64,000 nucleotides of DNA, from the NCBI RefSeq assembly GCF_001375595.1, contig NZ_CVJQ01000001.1:1798001-1862000 (forward strand). Reading direction: 5' to 3'. The notes below the pieces were generated by a model that saw only the letters and a list, made by a program, of their open reading frames with translations, was not told where the DNA came from and did no database searches. A program made the translations under genes and the position numbers. Source of the stretch: Phenylobacterium immobile (ATCC 35973). Lineage in GTDB: Bacteria > Pseudomonadota > Alphaproteobacteria > Caulobacterales > Caulobacteraceae. This document shows, one piece after another, positions 56,050-64,000 of the stretch (the first letter of the stretch is position 1; each line of letters begins with the position of its first letter).

Positions 56050-57654
56050 TTATTCCTTGGCGATGGGCGTCGCGCGCAGGAGGAACGCAGGCGTATCGGA
56101 GCCGAAGCCAACGACGCGGTCGTTGTCTTCTCGACTGCGGCCACGATCGGGATCCCGCTGCGGAGCGCGTTCGCGCTCCCGTTCGCGGCGGGGACCGCGT
56201 TCATTGCGATCAGGGCGATCGTTGCGCTCAGCGCGTTCCGGACGCTCGCTGCGTTCGGCGCGTTGCGGGCGTTCTACGGGCTCAGCACGCGCGACCGGCT
56301 CGGCGGCTTCTTGCGACAAACGGCGCGGACGGCGGGCGGGACGTTCGGCCGGGGGCGCCTCATCGTCTCGCTCAACCGCAGGCGCAGCGGCCTGCAGGGG
56401 CGTGGTCGAGGCTTGTTGCTCGCGCGGGGCGGGGGCAGGGGTTCGGTCGCGTTTGTTGCGGTCACGGTCGCGATCGCGGCCGCGTTCCTTCTCGCGGCGC
56501 GGGCCGTCCTTCATCGTCTCCCAGTCGAGGTCGATCGTCAGCTCGGCGGGGGTCTGCCCGATCAGCTTGATGACCTTGTCGAGGTTCTTCGAATCCGCCG
56601 GCGTCGTGATCATATAGGCCTCGCCGGTGCGTCCGGCGCGGCCTGTGCGGCCAATGCGGTGGACGTAGTCGTCGGCGTGGTGCGGCACGTCATAGTTGAA
56701 GACGTGGCTCACGGCGGGGATGTCGAGACCGCGGGCGGCGACGTCGGAGGCCACCAGTAGTTTCAATTCGCCTTTGCGGAACATCTCAAGCGTTCGCATC
56801 CGCGTCGCCTGATCGAGGTCGCCGTGGATGGCCGCGGCGTCGAAGCCGTGGGTCCGCAGCGACTTGGCGACGATGTCGACCTCTGACTTGCGGTTGCAGA
56901 AGACGATGCCGTTCTGCACGTCGTCGCGGGCGATGATGTGGCGTAGCGCCGTGCGCTTGGCCTTGGCGTCGGTCACCGGCAGGCGCACGACAAACTGGCT
57001 GATGTTCTCGTTGGTGGTGGCGGGACGCGAGGCCTCGATCCGCTCAGGATCGCGCAGGAACTGCTTGGTGAGGCGCGTGATCTCCGGCGGCATGGTCGCC
57101 GAGAAGAACAGGGTCTGCTTCTTAGCCGGCGTCAGCTTGAAAATGCGCTCGAGGTCCGGGATGAAACCCATGTCAAGCATGCGGTCGGCTTCGTCGACGA
57201 CCATCAGCTGGACGCCGGTCATCAGCAGCTTGCCGCGCTCGAAGTGGTCGAGCAGGCGGCCCGGCGTGGCGATCAGGACGTCGACGCCGCGGTCGAGCTT
57301 GAGTTCCTGGTCGGAGAACGAGACGCCGCCGATCAGCAGCGCCCAGGAGAGCCGCTGGCCCTTGGCGTATTTTTCGAAGGAGGCGGCGACCTGGTCGGCG
57401 AGTTCGCGGGTCGGGGCGACGACCAGGGCGCGCGGCATGCGCGCCTTGGAGCGACCGGCCGCGAGTCGGTCGATCATCGGCAGGGTGAAGGCGGCGGTCT
57501 TGCCCGTGCCGGTCTGGGCGATGCCCAGCACGTCGCGGCCGGCGAGCGCCACGGGAATGGCGGCGGCCTGAATGGGTGTTGCGACGGTGTAGCCGGTCGC
57601 GGCGACAGCTGCGAGGGTCGCGGGCGACAGGCCCAGGGCGGAGAATTCGGTCAT
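56050..57654 (-). CDS. DEAD-box RNA helicase (RhlE-like) with long charged tail
   Basis: A 534-residue ATP-dependent RNA helicase. The core (about residues 1-370) has the Q motif TEFSALGLSPATLAAVAATG, motif I AQTGTGKTAAF, motif II VVDEADRMLDMGF, motif III FFSATMP, and motif VI HRIGRTGRAGR. The last about 160 residues are Arg/Glu/Asp/Pro-rich and probably disordered (RERERERAP, RDRDRDRNKRDR), ending DTPAFLLRATPIAKE, where DTPAFLLR looks like a short conserved peptide that could dock a partner. Such tails bind RNA and help assemble the degradosome. RhlE is the best family guess. The ATG at 57654 is chosen; a TTG lies at 57663. Divergent from the PBP gene. Confidence 0.92.
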   Translation of the reverse strand: MTEFSALGLSPATLAAVAATGYTVATPIQAAAIPVALAGRDVLGIAQTGTGKTAAFTLPMIDRLAAGRSKARMPRALVVAPTRELADQVAASFEKYAKGQRLSWALLIGGVSFSDQELKLDRGVDVLIATPGRLLDHFERGKLLMTGVQLMVVDEADRMLDMGFIPDLERIFKLTPAKKQTLFFSATMPPEITRLTKQFLRDPERIEASRPATTNENISQFVVRLPVTDAKAKRTALRHIIARDDVQNGIVFCNRKSEVDIVAKSLRTHGFDAAAIHGDLDQATRMRTLEMFRKGELKLLVASDVAARGLDIPAVSHVFNYDVPHHADDYVHRIGRTGRAGRTGEAYMITTPADSKNLDKVIKLIGQTPAELTIDLDWETMKDGPRREKERGRDRDRDRNKRDRTPAPAPREQQASTTPLQAAAPAVERDDEAPPAERPARRPRRLSQEAAEPVARAEPVERPQRAERSERPERAERNDRPDRNERGPRRERERERAPQRDPDRGRSREDNDRVVGFGSDTPAFLLRATPIAKE

Positions 57655-57825
57655 TGGGTACAAGAAGAAAATGGGCGCTCGTCAGCACAGACGTGGCGCG
57701 GCGGCGCTGACGGCGGTCGTCGCGCGGTGGCGAAAATAGGCTTGGACGACCTTAAGTCAACGCACGCAGGGAAGTTCGTCGGTCGGAGAGACAACATTAA
57801 GCCGAATTAGGTTGGAAGAGGCAGG

Positions 57826-59637
57826 GTGCGCGCGCGAAAAGCGCGCCGATTCTGCTGGAGTTCGCCCGTGTTCGCCCTCGTCGCCGCCGCATCTCTGATG
57901 GCCGCTCCGGCATTGCCGGCCCTGCCCAAGATCGAGCGGGCGCCACAGATCGTCTACCTCGACCGTTCCGGCCAGTGGCTGGGGGTGCGCGGGGGCCGAT
58001 ATGCGCCGCCGATGGATGTGGCGCGGCTGCCGGCCTACGTGCCCGCCGCCTTCGTCGCCATCGAGGATCGGCAGTTCTACGGCCATGCAGGATTCGATCC
58101 GCGGGGGATGGCCCGCGCGCTTGTGACCAATCTGGAGAAGGGCCGGATCGCCCAGGGCGCCTCGACCATCACCCAGCAGGTCGCGCGGATGCTGTTCCTG
58201 AACAATGCGGTGACGCTCGAGCGCAAGGGGATGGAGATCGTCTACGCGATCCAGCTGGAGCGGGCCTACAGCAAGAACCAGATCCTTGGGTTCTATCTGA
58301 GCCGCGCCTATTTCGGCGCCGGCGCCTATGGGCTGGAGGCCGCCGCGCAGCGCTACTTCGGCAAGCCCGCTGCGCGGCTGACGATGCGCGAGGCGGCGAT
58401 GCTGGCGGCGGTGATGAAGTCGCCGGTGGACTATCACCCGCTGATCAATCCCAAGCGGTCGGCTGAACGCAGCGGCCTGGTGCTGGACGCCATGGTGGAG
58501 ACCGGGCTGATCACGCGCGCCCAGGCGACGCGGGCGAAGGCCGAACGGCCAAATGTGCGTCCTGACGCCGAGGCGGATGCGGCGCAATATTTCGTAGACT
58601 GGCTCGATCCGCAGGCGCGCAAGGCGATGGGCGCGGTGAAACAGGACATGATCGTTGAGACCACGCTCGACCAAGGTCTTGAGGTTCAGGCCGCCCGCAA
58701 CGCCAAGGCGGTTGTCGTCGGCCACGCGGCGCAACGGGTGGAGCAGGCGGCGCTCGTCTCGCTGGATGGCTATGGGCGGGTGCGGGCGATGATCGGCGGC
58801 GTGAACTATCGCGTCGCCCCGTTCAACCGTGCGACCGGAGCGCGGCGGCAGGCGGGCTCGGCCTGGAAGCCGTTTGTCTACCTGGCGGCGATGGAGGCCG
58901 GCCGCACGCCGGACGACCTGGTGGTCGACGAGCCGGTGACGATTCAGGGCTGGTCTCCGCGCAACTATGACGAGGGCTATGCGGGTCCCTTGACCCTCGA
59001 GGTCGCCTTCGCCCGCTCGCTGAACACGGTCGCCGCGCGGCTGGCGGATGAGACCGGGCGAGACCGGGTCGCCGCGACAGCGCGCCGTCTCGGCGTGACC
59101 TCGCCGATCAGCGTTAGCCCGTCTATGGCGCTGGGCGCCGTGCAAGTGACACCGCTGGAGCTGGCGCAGGCCTACGCGCCCCTGGCCAACGGCGGCTACG
59201 GCGTCCAGGCCTATGGGGTCGAACGGATCCGCACCCGGGCGGGCAAGGTCGTCTGGGCGCGCAGGGCGCCGGCGCTCAGCTCCGTCGTCGCCAACCCGGC
59301 CCTGGGCGAGCTGAACCGGATGATGCGCACGGTGATCACATCGGGCACCGGCGCGCGGGCGCGGATCGCCGGCTACGACCTGGCGGGCAAAAGCGGCACG
59401 ACCTCGGACTACAAGGACGCCTGGTTCGCGGGCTATTCCGGCGGTCTCGTCACAGTTGTTTGGCTGGGCCGCGACGACGCCAAGCCGATGGCGCGGGTGA
59501 CGGGCGGCGGGGCGCCGGCCGAGCTGTGGCGCGGCTTCATGGTCCAGGCGCTGAAACGCGGGGCCATGCCGATCCCGGCCGGTGCGCCCGCGCCGCCCGC
59601 GCCCCCGCTCAGCGAGGTCGAGCCGGCGACTGAATAG
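57826..59637 (+). CDS. Class A penicillin-binding protein (bifunctional peptidoglycan synthase)
   Basis: A 603-residue enzyme with an N-terminal membrane anchor (about residues 12-32). The GT51 glycosyltransferase has catalytic Glu80 in AIEDRQFYGHAGFDPRG, the GASTITQQVARMLFL motif, and a second Glu region in LERKGMEIVYAIQLE. The transpeptidase has the nucleophile Ser345 in GSAWKP (with Lys348), SLN motif Ser398/Asn400, and KSGT at Lys522. It polymerises and crosslinks peptidoglycan outside the inner membrane. The start is GTG at 57826. The proline-rich C-terminus is short. Only one base type separates its stop from the convergent parE stop. Confidence 0.95.
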   Translation: MRARKARRFCWSSPVFALVAAASLMAAPALPALPKIERAPQIVYLDRSGQWLGVRGGRYAPPMDVARLPAYVPAAFVAIEDRQFYGHAGFDPRGMARALVTNLEKGRIAQGASTITQQVARMLFLNNAVTLERKGMEIVYAIQLERAYSKNQILGFYLSRAYFGAGAYGLEAAAQRYFGKPAARLTMREAAMLAAVMKSPVDYHPLINPKRSAERSGLVLDAMVETGLITRAQATRAKAERPNVRPDAEADAAQYFVDWLDPQARKAMGAVKQDMIVETTLDQGLEVQAARNAKAVVVGHAAQRVEQAALVSLDGYGRVRAMIGGVNYRVAPFNRATGARRQAGSAWKPFVYLAAMEAGRTPDDLVVDEPVTIQGWSPRNYDEGYAGPLTLEVAFARSLNTVAARLADETGRDRVAATARRLGVTSPISVSPSMALGAVQVTPLELAQAYAPLANGGYGVQAYGVERIRTRAGKVVWARRAPALSSVVANPALGELNRMMRTVITSGTGARARIAGYDLAGKSGTTSDYKDAWFAGYSGGLVTVVWLGRDDAKPMARVTGGGAPAELWRGFMVQALKRGAMPIPAGAPAPPAPPLSEVEPATE

Positions 59638-61701
59638 TCAGACGTCCAGATCGGCCAGGGCGAACTCGGCGTTTTCCTGGATGAAGCGGAAACGCAGTTC
59701 GGGCCTGCGGCCCATGAGCGCCTCGACCAGGTCGGCGACGGCTTCTTCGGCGCGAGGCAGGGTGACGCGGGCGAGCGTGCGCCTGCTCGGGTCCATCGTC
59801 GTTTCCTTGAGCTGGGCCGGCATCATCTCGCCCAGGCCCTTGAAGCGGCTGGTCTCCGGCTTCTTGCCCTTGAACTCGGTGGCCAGGAGCTCGTCGCGGT
59901 GGGCGTCGTCGCGGGCGTAAACCGCCTTGCCGCCGTGGCTCAGGCGATAGAGGGGCGGCAGGGCAAGGTAGAGCCGACCGGCGCGGATCATGTCGGGCAT
60001 GGTCCGGTAGAAGAAGGTGATCAGCAGGCTGGCGATATGGGCGCCGTCGACGTCCGCGTCGGTCATGATGATGATCCGCTCATAGCGCAGATCTTCCTCG
60101 CGGAATTTCGTCCCGCCCTGCACGCCCAGTGCGAGCATCAGGTCCGACAGCTCCTTGTTGGCGCCCGTTTTGTCGAGAGAGGCCGAGGCGACGTTCAGAA
60201 TCTTGCCGCGGAGCGGCAGGATCGCCTGGTTCTTGCGGTTGCGCGCCTGTTTCGCAGAGCCGCCGGCGGAGTCGCCTTCAACCAGGAAAAGCTCAGCGCC
60301 GTCGGTTGAGGTCCCGGAGCAGTCGGCGAGCTTGCCCGGCAGTCGCAGCTTGCGCGTGGCCGAGGCGCGGGCGACCTCGCGGTCCTTGCGGCGCTTGAGA
60401 CGTTCCTCGGCGCGCTCGACGACGAACTGCAGGAGTGCGGTGGCCGACTTGGGCTGGGCGGTCAGCCAGTGGTCGAAGGGATCGCGGAGGGCATTCTCGA
60501 CCAGACGCTGGGCCTCCGACGAGGAGAGCTTCTCCTTGGTCTGCCCCTGGAACTCCGGGTCGCGGATGAAGACGCTGACCAGGGCGCCGGCCTGGGCCAC
60601 CACGTCGTCGGCGGTGATCAGCCCGCCGCGCTTATCACCCGTCAGTTCAGCGTAGGCCTTGAGGCCGCGGGTCAGCGCCGCGCGCAGTCCCGCTTCGTGT
60701 GTGCCGCCTTCCGGGGTGGGCACGGTGTTGCAGTAGGACTGCATGAAGCCGTCGGCCTCGCCGAAGCCGGCGGGAGTCCAGGTGAGCGCCCACTCGACCT
60801 TGCCTGGTTCGCCCTTGCGTTCATAGCGCCCGGTGAAGGGCTCCGGCGTGACTGTCTCGACGCCCTTGATGCGCTCGGCGAGGTAGTCGGCGAGGCCATT
60901 GGGGAAGCGAAACGTCGCTTCGGCGGGGGTCTGATCGTGGATGCGCGAGGGGTCGCACGTCCAGCGGATCTCGACGCCGCCGAAGAGGTAGGCCTTGGAG
61001 CGGGCCATGCGATGCAGGCGCGCCGGCTTGAATGCCACGCCTTCGCCGAAGATCTGCGGGTCCGGGCGGAAGGCGATCTCGGTGCCCTTCTTGCGGCTGG
61101 CCGCGCCGCGCTCGATGGGCCCCACCGGCTTCCCCCGGCTGAAGGCCTGGCGCCATTCGAAGCCGTCCTTCCATGCGGTGACGACGACGCTTTCGGACAG
61201 GGCGTTGACGACGGAGACGCCGACGCCATGCAGGCCGCCGGAGGTCTCATAGGCCTTGCCGGAGAACTTCCCGCCGGAGTGCAGGACGGTCATGATGACT
61301 TCCAGCGCCGACTTGCCTGGATGCTTGGGATGTGGGTCGACGGGGATGCCGCGGCCGTCGTCACGGACGGTCAGCACGCCGTCAGCGTTCAACGACACTT
61401 CGATCAGCTTGGCGTGGCCGGCGACCGCCTCGTCCATGGCGTTGTCGAGGACCTCGGCGAACAGGTGGTGAAGGGCGCGTTCGTCGGTGCCGCCGATATA
61501 CATGCCGGGACGCTTGCGGACTGGCTCCAGGCCTTCGAGCACCTCGATGTCGGCGGCGGAGTAGCCGTCGGTCTTGCGCGGCGCGACGGGCTCGGGGCGC
61601 GGCTCATGGACCTGCGCCAGCGGCGAGGCCGGCGGAGGGTTGAGCGCGTCGTCCTCATCGAAGAGGCTGGGCGAAGGTTGGGCTACGGACTTAGCTGACA
61701 T
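59638..61701 (-). CDS. parE: DNA topoisomerase IV subunit B
   Basis: A 687-residue type IIA topoisomerase ATPase subunit that works with ParC to decatenate daughter chromosomes. The GHKL ATP site has [29 protein letters not shown] and [17 protein letters not shown]. The Toprim region has [20 protein letters not shown] and [20 protein letters not shown]. The length and absence of a GyrB-type insertion favour ParE. The ATG at 61701 starts [20 protein letters not shown]; the frame stays open upstream to 62019 but that part overlaps another gene and is unlike ParE. The gene is 33 bases divergent from the DUF3142 remnant. Confidence 0.95.
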   Translation of the reverse strand: MSAKSVAQPSPSLFDEDDALNPPPASPLAQVHEPRPEPVAPRKTDGYSAADIEVLEGLEPVRKRPGMYIGGTDERALHHLFAEVLDNAMDEAVAGHAKLIEVSLNADGVLTVRDDGRGIPVDPHPKHPGKSALEVIMTVLHSGGKFSGKAYETSGGLHGVGVSVVNALSESVVVTAWKDGFEWRQAFSRGKPVGPIERGAASRKKGTEIAFRPDPQIFGEGVAFKPARLHRMARSKAYLFGGVEIRWTCDPSRIHDQTPAEATFRFPNGLADYLAERIKGVETVTPEPFTGRYERKGEPGKVEWALTWTPAGFGEADGFMQSYCNTVPTPEGGTHEAGLRAALTRGLKAYAELTGDKRGGLITADDVVAQAGALVSVFIRDPEFQGQTKEKLSSSEAQRLVENALRDPFDHWLTAQPKSATALLQFVVERAEERLKRRKDREVARASATRKLRLPGKLADCSGTSTDGAELFLVEGDSAGGSAKQARNRKNQAILPLRGKILNVASASLDKTGANKELSDLMLALGVQGGTKFREEDLRYERIIIMTDADVDGAHIASLLITFFYRTMPDMIRAGRLYLALPPLYRLSHGGKAVYARDDAHRDELLATEFKGKKPETSRFKGLGEMMPAQLKETTMDPSRRTLARVTLPRAEEAVADLVEALMGRRPELRFRFIQENAEFALADLDV

Positions 61702-61734
61702 GACCTGACAGACTGGGGCGATTCTGGCGCCGGT

Positions 61735-62312
61735 ATGAGCAAGACGCGAGGGCAAGGCAATCTGAGGGCGGCCTTGGCGGCCGTGACCCTGAGTGCGACG
61801 CCCGCCTGGGCGCAACGGACGCCCGTGCTTTGGGCGTGGGAACGGCCGGAAGACCTGTGGTTCGCGCCCGGCGTCGAGGTGACGGTTCAGACGGGCTTTG
61901 TCGAGGTCGGTGGGGCCGCGGTGACAGGGCGGGGGCGGATGTTCGTATTGCACGCTGCGCCCGGCCAGGTCTCGACGGCGCTCGTGCATATCCAGATCGA
62001 CCATGGCCAGCACCGGCAATGGACGGCCGCCTTGCGCGCGCGGACGGCGGCCAAGGGGCTAGCCTTCGCCCGGGCGGGTTCGCCCTACGGCACAGCGTTA
62101 TCAATGACTGGGCTCGCGTCCTGGTGCGGGAGCGAAACCTGGCTGGCGCTGGCTCCGGTGGACGACATCGTGCCGATGCTGTTTCGCGTGGGACCGGGCG
62201 GACGGGCGCTTGCGGCAGCCATAACCACTCGGGCCAAAGGGCATTCAAGATCCTGCACGCCCGCTATCCGAAGTCGGAATGGACGGCGAAGGCCCCATGC
62301 TTCTACGACTGA
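61735..62312 (+). pseudogene. Decayed DUF3142 gene fused to the 3' end of a TPR-like gene
   Basis: From ATG 61735 the frame gives an exported start (TLSATPAWAQ) and DUF3142-family segments: VLWAWERPEDLWFAPGVEV, ALVHIQIDHGQHRQWTAAL, then LSMTGLASWCGSETWLALAP and DDIVPMLFRVG. Family members carry a stretch of about 25 residues around a Q-I-D-F-D motif between the second and third of these; it is missing here, so there is an internal deletion. After VPMLFRVG the frame continues as low-complexity residues to 62322. Another frame ends at 62312 with SGQRAFKILHARYPKSEWTA and the peptide KAPCFYD, which looks like the C-terminus of a TPR protein. The whole is best read as a pseudogene made by two deletions. 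Only 33 bases separate it from parE. Confidence 0.6.
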
Positions 62313-62321
62313 GCGTGCATG

Positions 62322-62350
62322 AAAAAGGCCCGGACGTCGCCATCCGGGCC
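62322..62350 (-). terminator. Terminator of glnB-glnA transcript
   Basis: An 8-bp stem (GGCCCGGA at 62327-62334 with TCCGGGCC at 62343-62350) with an 8-base loop; on the minus strand five Ts follow (A62322-62326). It lies 26 bases beyond the glnA stop. Confidence 0.88.
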
Positions 62351-62375
62351 CCCTCATAACGTCAGCTTTCGCCGA

Positions 62376-63788
62376 TTAGCACTTGTAGTACATGTCGAAT
62401 TCGACCGGGTGAGGATGGAGCTGGAGGCGCATGACCTCTTCCATCTTCAACTCGATGTAGGAGTCGATGAAGTCGTCATCCATGACGCCGCCGGCCTTCA
62501 GGAAACCGCGGTCCTTGTCCAGGTTTTCGAGGGCTTCGCGCAGCGAGCCGCAGACTTCCGGGATTTTCTTCTGTTCGCGGGGCGGGAGGTCGTAGAGGTT
62601 CTTGTCGGCGGGGCCGCCCGGATCGATCTGGTTCACGATGCCGTCGATGCCGGCCATCAGCAAGGCGGTGAAGGTCAGATAGGGATTGCCCATCGGGTCG
62701 GGGAAGCGAGCTTCCAGACGCTTGGCCTTCGGGCTGTCGACGTGCGGGATGCGGATCGAGGCCGAACGGTTGCGGGCCGAATAGGCCAGCTTCACCGGGG
62801 CTTCGTAGCCCGGCACCAGACGCTTGTAGGAGTTGGTCGTCGAGTTCGAGAAGGCGTTGATGGCCTTGGCGTGCTTGATGATGCCGCCGATGTACCAGAG
62901 GCACATTTGGCTGAGGCCCGCGTACTTGTCGCCGGCGAACAGCGGCTTGCCTTCGCCCCAGATCGACTGGTGCACGTGCATGCCCGAGCCGTTGTCGCCG
63001 AACATCGGCTTGGCCATGAAGGTGGCCGTCTTGCCGTAGGCGTCAGCGACATTGTGGATGACGTACTTATAGAGCTGCAGGCGGTCGGCCATGACGACCA
63101 TGGTGTCGAACATCAGGCCAAGCTCGTGTTGAGCGGGCGCGACTTCATGGTGGTGTTTTTCCGGCTTCATGCCGAGCTCGCCCATGATGGAGAGCATTTC
63201 GCCGCGCATGTCCTGCAGGCTGTCGACCGGGTTCACCGGGAAATAACCGCCCTTCGGACCCGGGCGGTGGCCCATGTTGCCGCCTTCGTAGGCCTTGTTC
63301 GTGTTCACCGGCAGTTCGACCGAGTCGTAGCTGTAGCCGGTGTCATGCGGCTGGGTGGACCACTTCACGTCGTCGAACACGAAGAATTCGGCTTCCGGGC
63401 CGAAGTAGACCGTGTCGCCGATGCCGGCCGACTTCACGAAGTTCAGCGCGGCCTTGGCGATTGAGCGCGGGTCGCGATTGTAGGGGGTGCCCGTGTCGGG
63501 GTTCACGACGTCGCAGAAGATCGCCAGCGTCGTCTGCTGGTAGAAGGGATCGATGATCGCAGTGTCCAGGTCCGGACGCAGCTTCATGTCGCTTTCGTTG
63601 ATGGCCTTCCAGCCGGCGATCGACGAGCCGTCGAACATGGTGCCGTCGGTCAGGAAGTCGTCATCGACGAGCGCGAGGTCGAAGGTGACGTGCTGCATCT
63701 TGCCGCGAACGTCGGTGAAGCGGACGTCGACGTACTTGACGTCTTTTTCCTTAATAAGAGCCAGAATATCCTTGGCGGTGTTGGCCAT
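62376..63788 (-). CDS. glnA: Glutamine synthetase type I
   Basis: A 470-residue dodecameric GS-I that makes glutamine from glutamate, ammonia and ATP. The N-terminal segment [18 protein letters not shown], the DGSSIAGW loop, the glutamate-binding [16 protein letters not shown] and EAEFFVFDD metal site, and [11 protein letters not shown] are all canonical. Tyr399 in [17 protein letters not shown] is the adenylylation site (Tyr397 in E. coli), so activity should be controlled by GlnE under PII signals. It follows glnB on the same strand, the usual alphaproteobacterial glnBA operon. An own terminator lies at 62322-62350. Confidence 0.98.
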   Translation of the reverse strand: MANTAKDILALIKEKDVKYVDVRFTDVRGKMQHVTFDLALVDDDFLTDGTMFDGSSIAGWKAINESDMKLRPDLDTAIIDPFYQQTTLAIFCDVVNPDTGTPYNRDPRSIAKAALNFVKSAGIGDTVYFGPEAEFFVFDDVKWSTQPHDTGYSYDSVELPVNTNKAYEGGNMGHRPGPKGGYFPVNPVDSLQDMRGEMLSIMGELGMKPEKHHHEVAPAQHELGLMFDTMVVMADRLQLYKYVIHNVADAYGKTATFMAKPMFGDNGSGMHVHQSIWGEGKPLFAGDKYAGLSQMCLWYIGGIIKHAKAINAFSNSTTNSYKRLVPGYEAPVKLAYSARNRSASIRIPHVDSPKAKRLEARFPDPMGNPYLTFTALLMAGIDGIVNQIDPGGPADKNLYDLPPREQKKIPEVCGSLREALENLDKDRGFLKAGGVMDDDFIDSYIELKMEEVMRLQLHPHPVEFDMYYKC

Positions 63789-63879
63789 GGAAACGATCCC
63801 CTTTCCTTGAGCGCCGCGGCCCCTTGGACCGCGTTTTCGGTGGTTGGTGACTTAGACAGATTCTTCGAACCGCCTCGGT

Positions 63880-64000
63880 TCAGACAGCCTCCGGACCGGT
63901 TTCGCCGGTGCGGATGCGCATAACATCGAGGATGTCGGAGATGAACACCTTGCCATCGCCGATCTTGCCAGTGCGCGCGGCGCTGGCGATCGCCTCAATG
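63880..64000 (-). CDS. glnB: PII protein GlnB, C-terminal part (5' end outside window)
   Basis: The last 40 codons of a PII protein read [20 protein letters not shown], then [19 protein letters not shown], and stop at 63880-63882. The GDGKVF nucleotide-binding segment and the RIRTGE ending are diagnostic. The T-loop and start are beyond the right edge. Linkage to glnA 91 bases downstream favours GlnB. It senses 2-oxoglutarate and ATP/ADP and controls NtrB and GlnE. The sequence differs from GlnK at 36115-36453 in the B-loop region and tail. Confidence 0.93.
   Translation of the reverse strand, partial: IEAIASAARTGKIGDGKVFISDILDVMRIRTGETGPEAV

Overview
The window is GC-rich chromosomal DNA of an alphaproteobacterium, almost certainly a member of the Caulobacterales (Caulobacter/Phenylobacterium-like). 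The strongest marker is the order isoaspartate-methyltransferase-like gene, tolC-type gene, popZ, valS. As far as I recall, the same order surrounds popZ in Caulobacter. A long suf operon led by an Rrf2/IscR regulator, the glnK-amtB and glnB-glnA pairs, a TonB-dependent receptor and two Rieske oxygenases fit the same group. Genes are tightly packed, many stop and start codons overlap, and I see no insertion sequence, prophage or CRISPR array.

Layout. 1-4 kb: tail of a glutathione S-transferase, a Sel1-like protein, tRNA-Ser(GCU), two tandem paralogous DMT transporters and an aldo/keto reductase. 4-11 kb: a large RTX calcium-binding protein facing a heterodimeric ABC exporter. 11-15 kb: a DUF2513 protein, a redoxin, a flavin monooxygenase plus SsuA-like binding protein pair, and tRNA-Cys(GCA). 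15-21 kb: degenerate PCMT, TolC, PopZ, ValS, TlyA. 21-30 kb: TonB receptor with a palindromic operator, glycine-zipper protein, rRNA methyltransferase, luciferase-like oxidoreductase, radical SAM protein, glyoxalase-fold protein, degenerate glycosyltransferase, uracil-DNA glycosylase. 30-36 kb: ETF-ubiquinone oxidoreductase, TPR lipoprotein, IspE, AmtB, GlnK. 36-45 kb: two secreted proteins, GlyQ, GlyS, pyruvate phosphate dikinase, a beta-barrel protein, an NTF2-like protein and an alpha/beta hydrolase. 45.7-53 kb: IscR site, then iscR, a cysteine desulfurase, sufB, an uncharacterised small gene, sufC, sufD, sufS, sufT and sufA. 53-56 kb: two tandem Rieske oxygenases. 56-64 kb: DEAD-box helicase, class A PBP, ParE, a decayed DUF3142 gene, GlnA and the end of GlnB.

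How parts work together. The suf operon is a complete iron-sulfur assembly unit (two desulfurases, the BCD scaffold, SufT and an A-type carrier) under a probable IscR operator. Its products could serve the iron-sulfur enzymes nearby (ETF-QO, Rieske oxygenases, radical SAM protein, RNA methyltransferase). Two PII loci bracket the second half: GlnK with AmtB for ammonium uptake and GlnB with glutamine synthetase. The RTX protein needs a type I exporter; a TolC-family outer-membrane component lies 8 kb away, but no matching inner-membrane ABC/adaptor pair is in the window.

The main points for a second look are the mosaic Rieske pair (a 389-bp high-identity tract inside otherwise diverged paralogues), the decayed DUF3142 gene fused to a foreign 3' end, the uncharacterised gene between sufB and sufC, the IscR-like site, the perfect operator before the TonB receptor, and several family members that lack expected catalytic or cluster-binding residues. 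I did not find a clearly novel multi-gene system.
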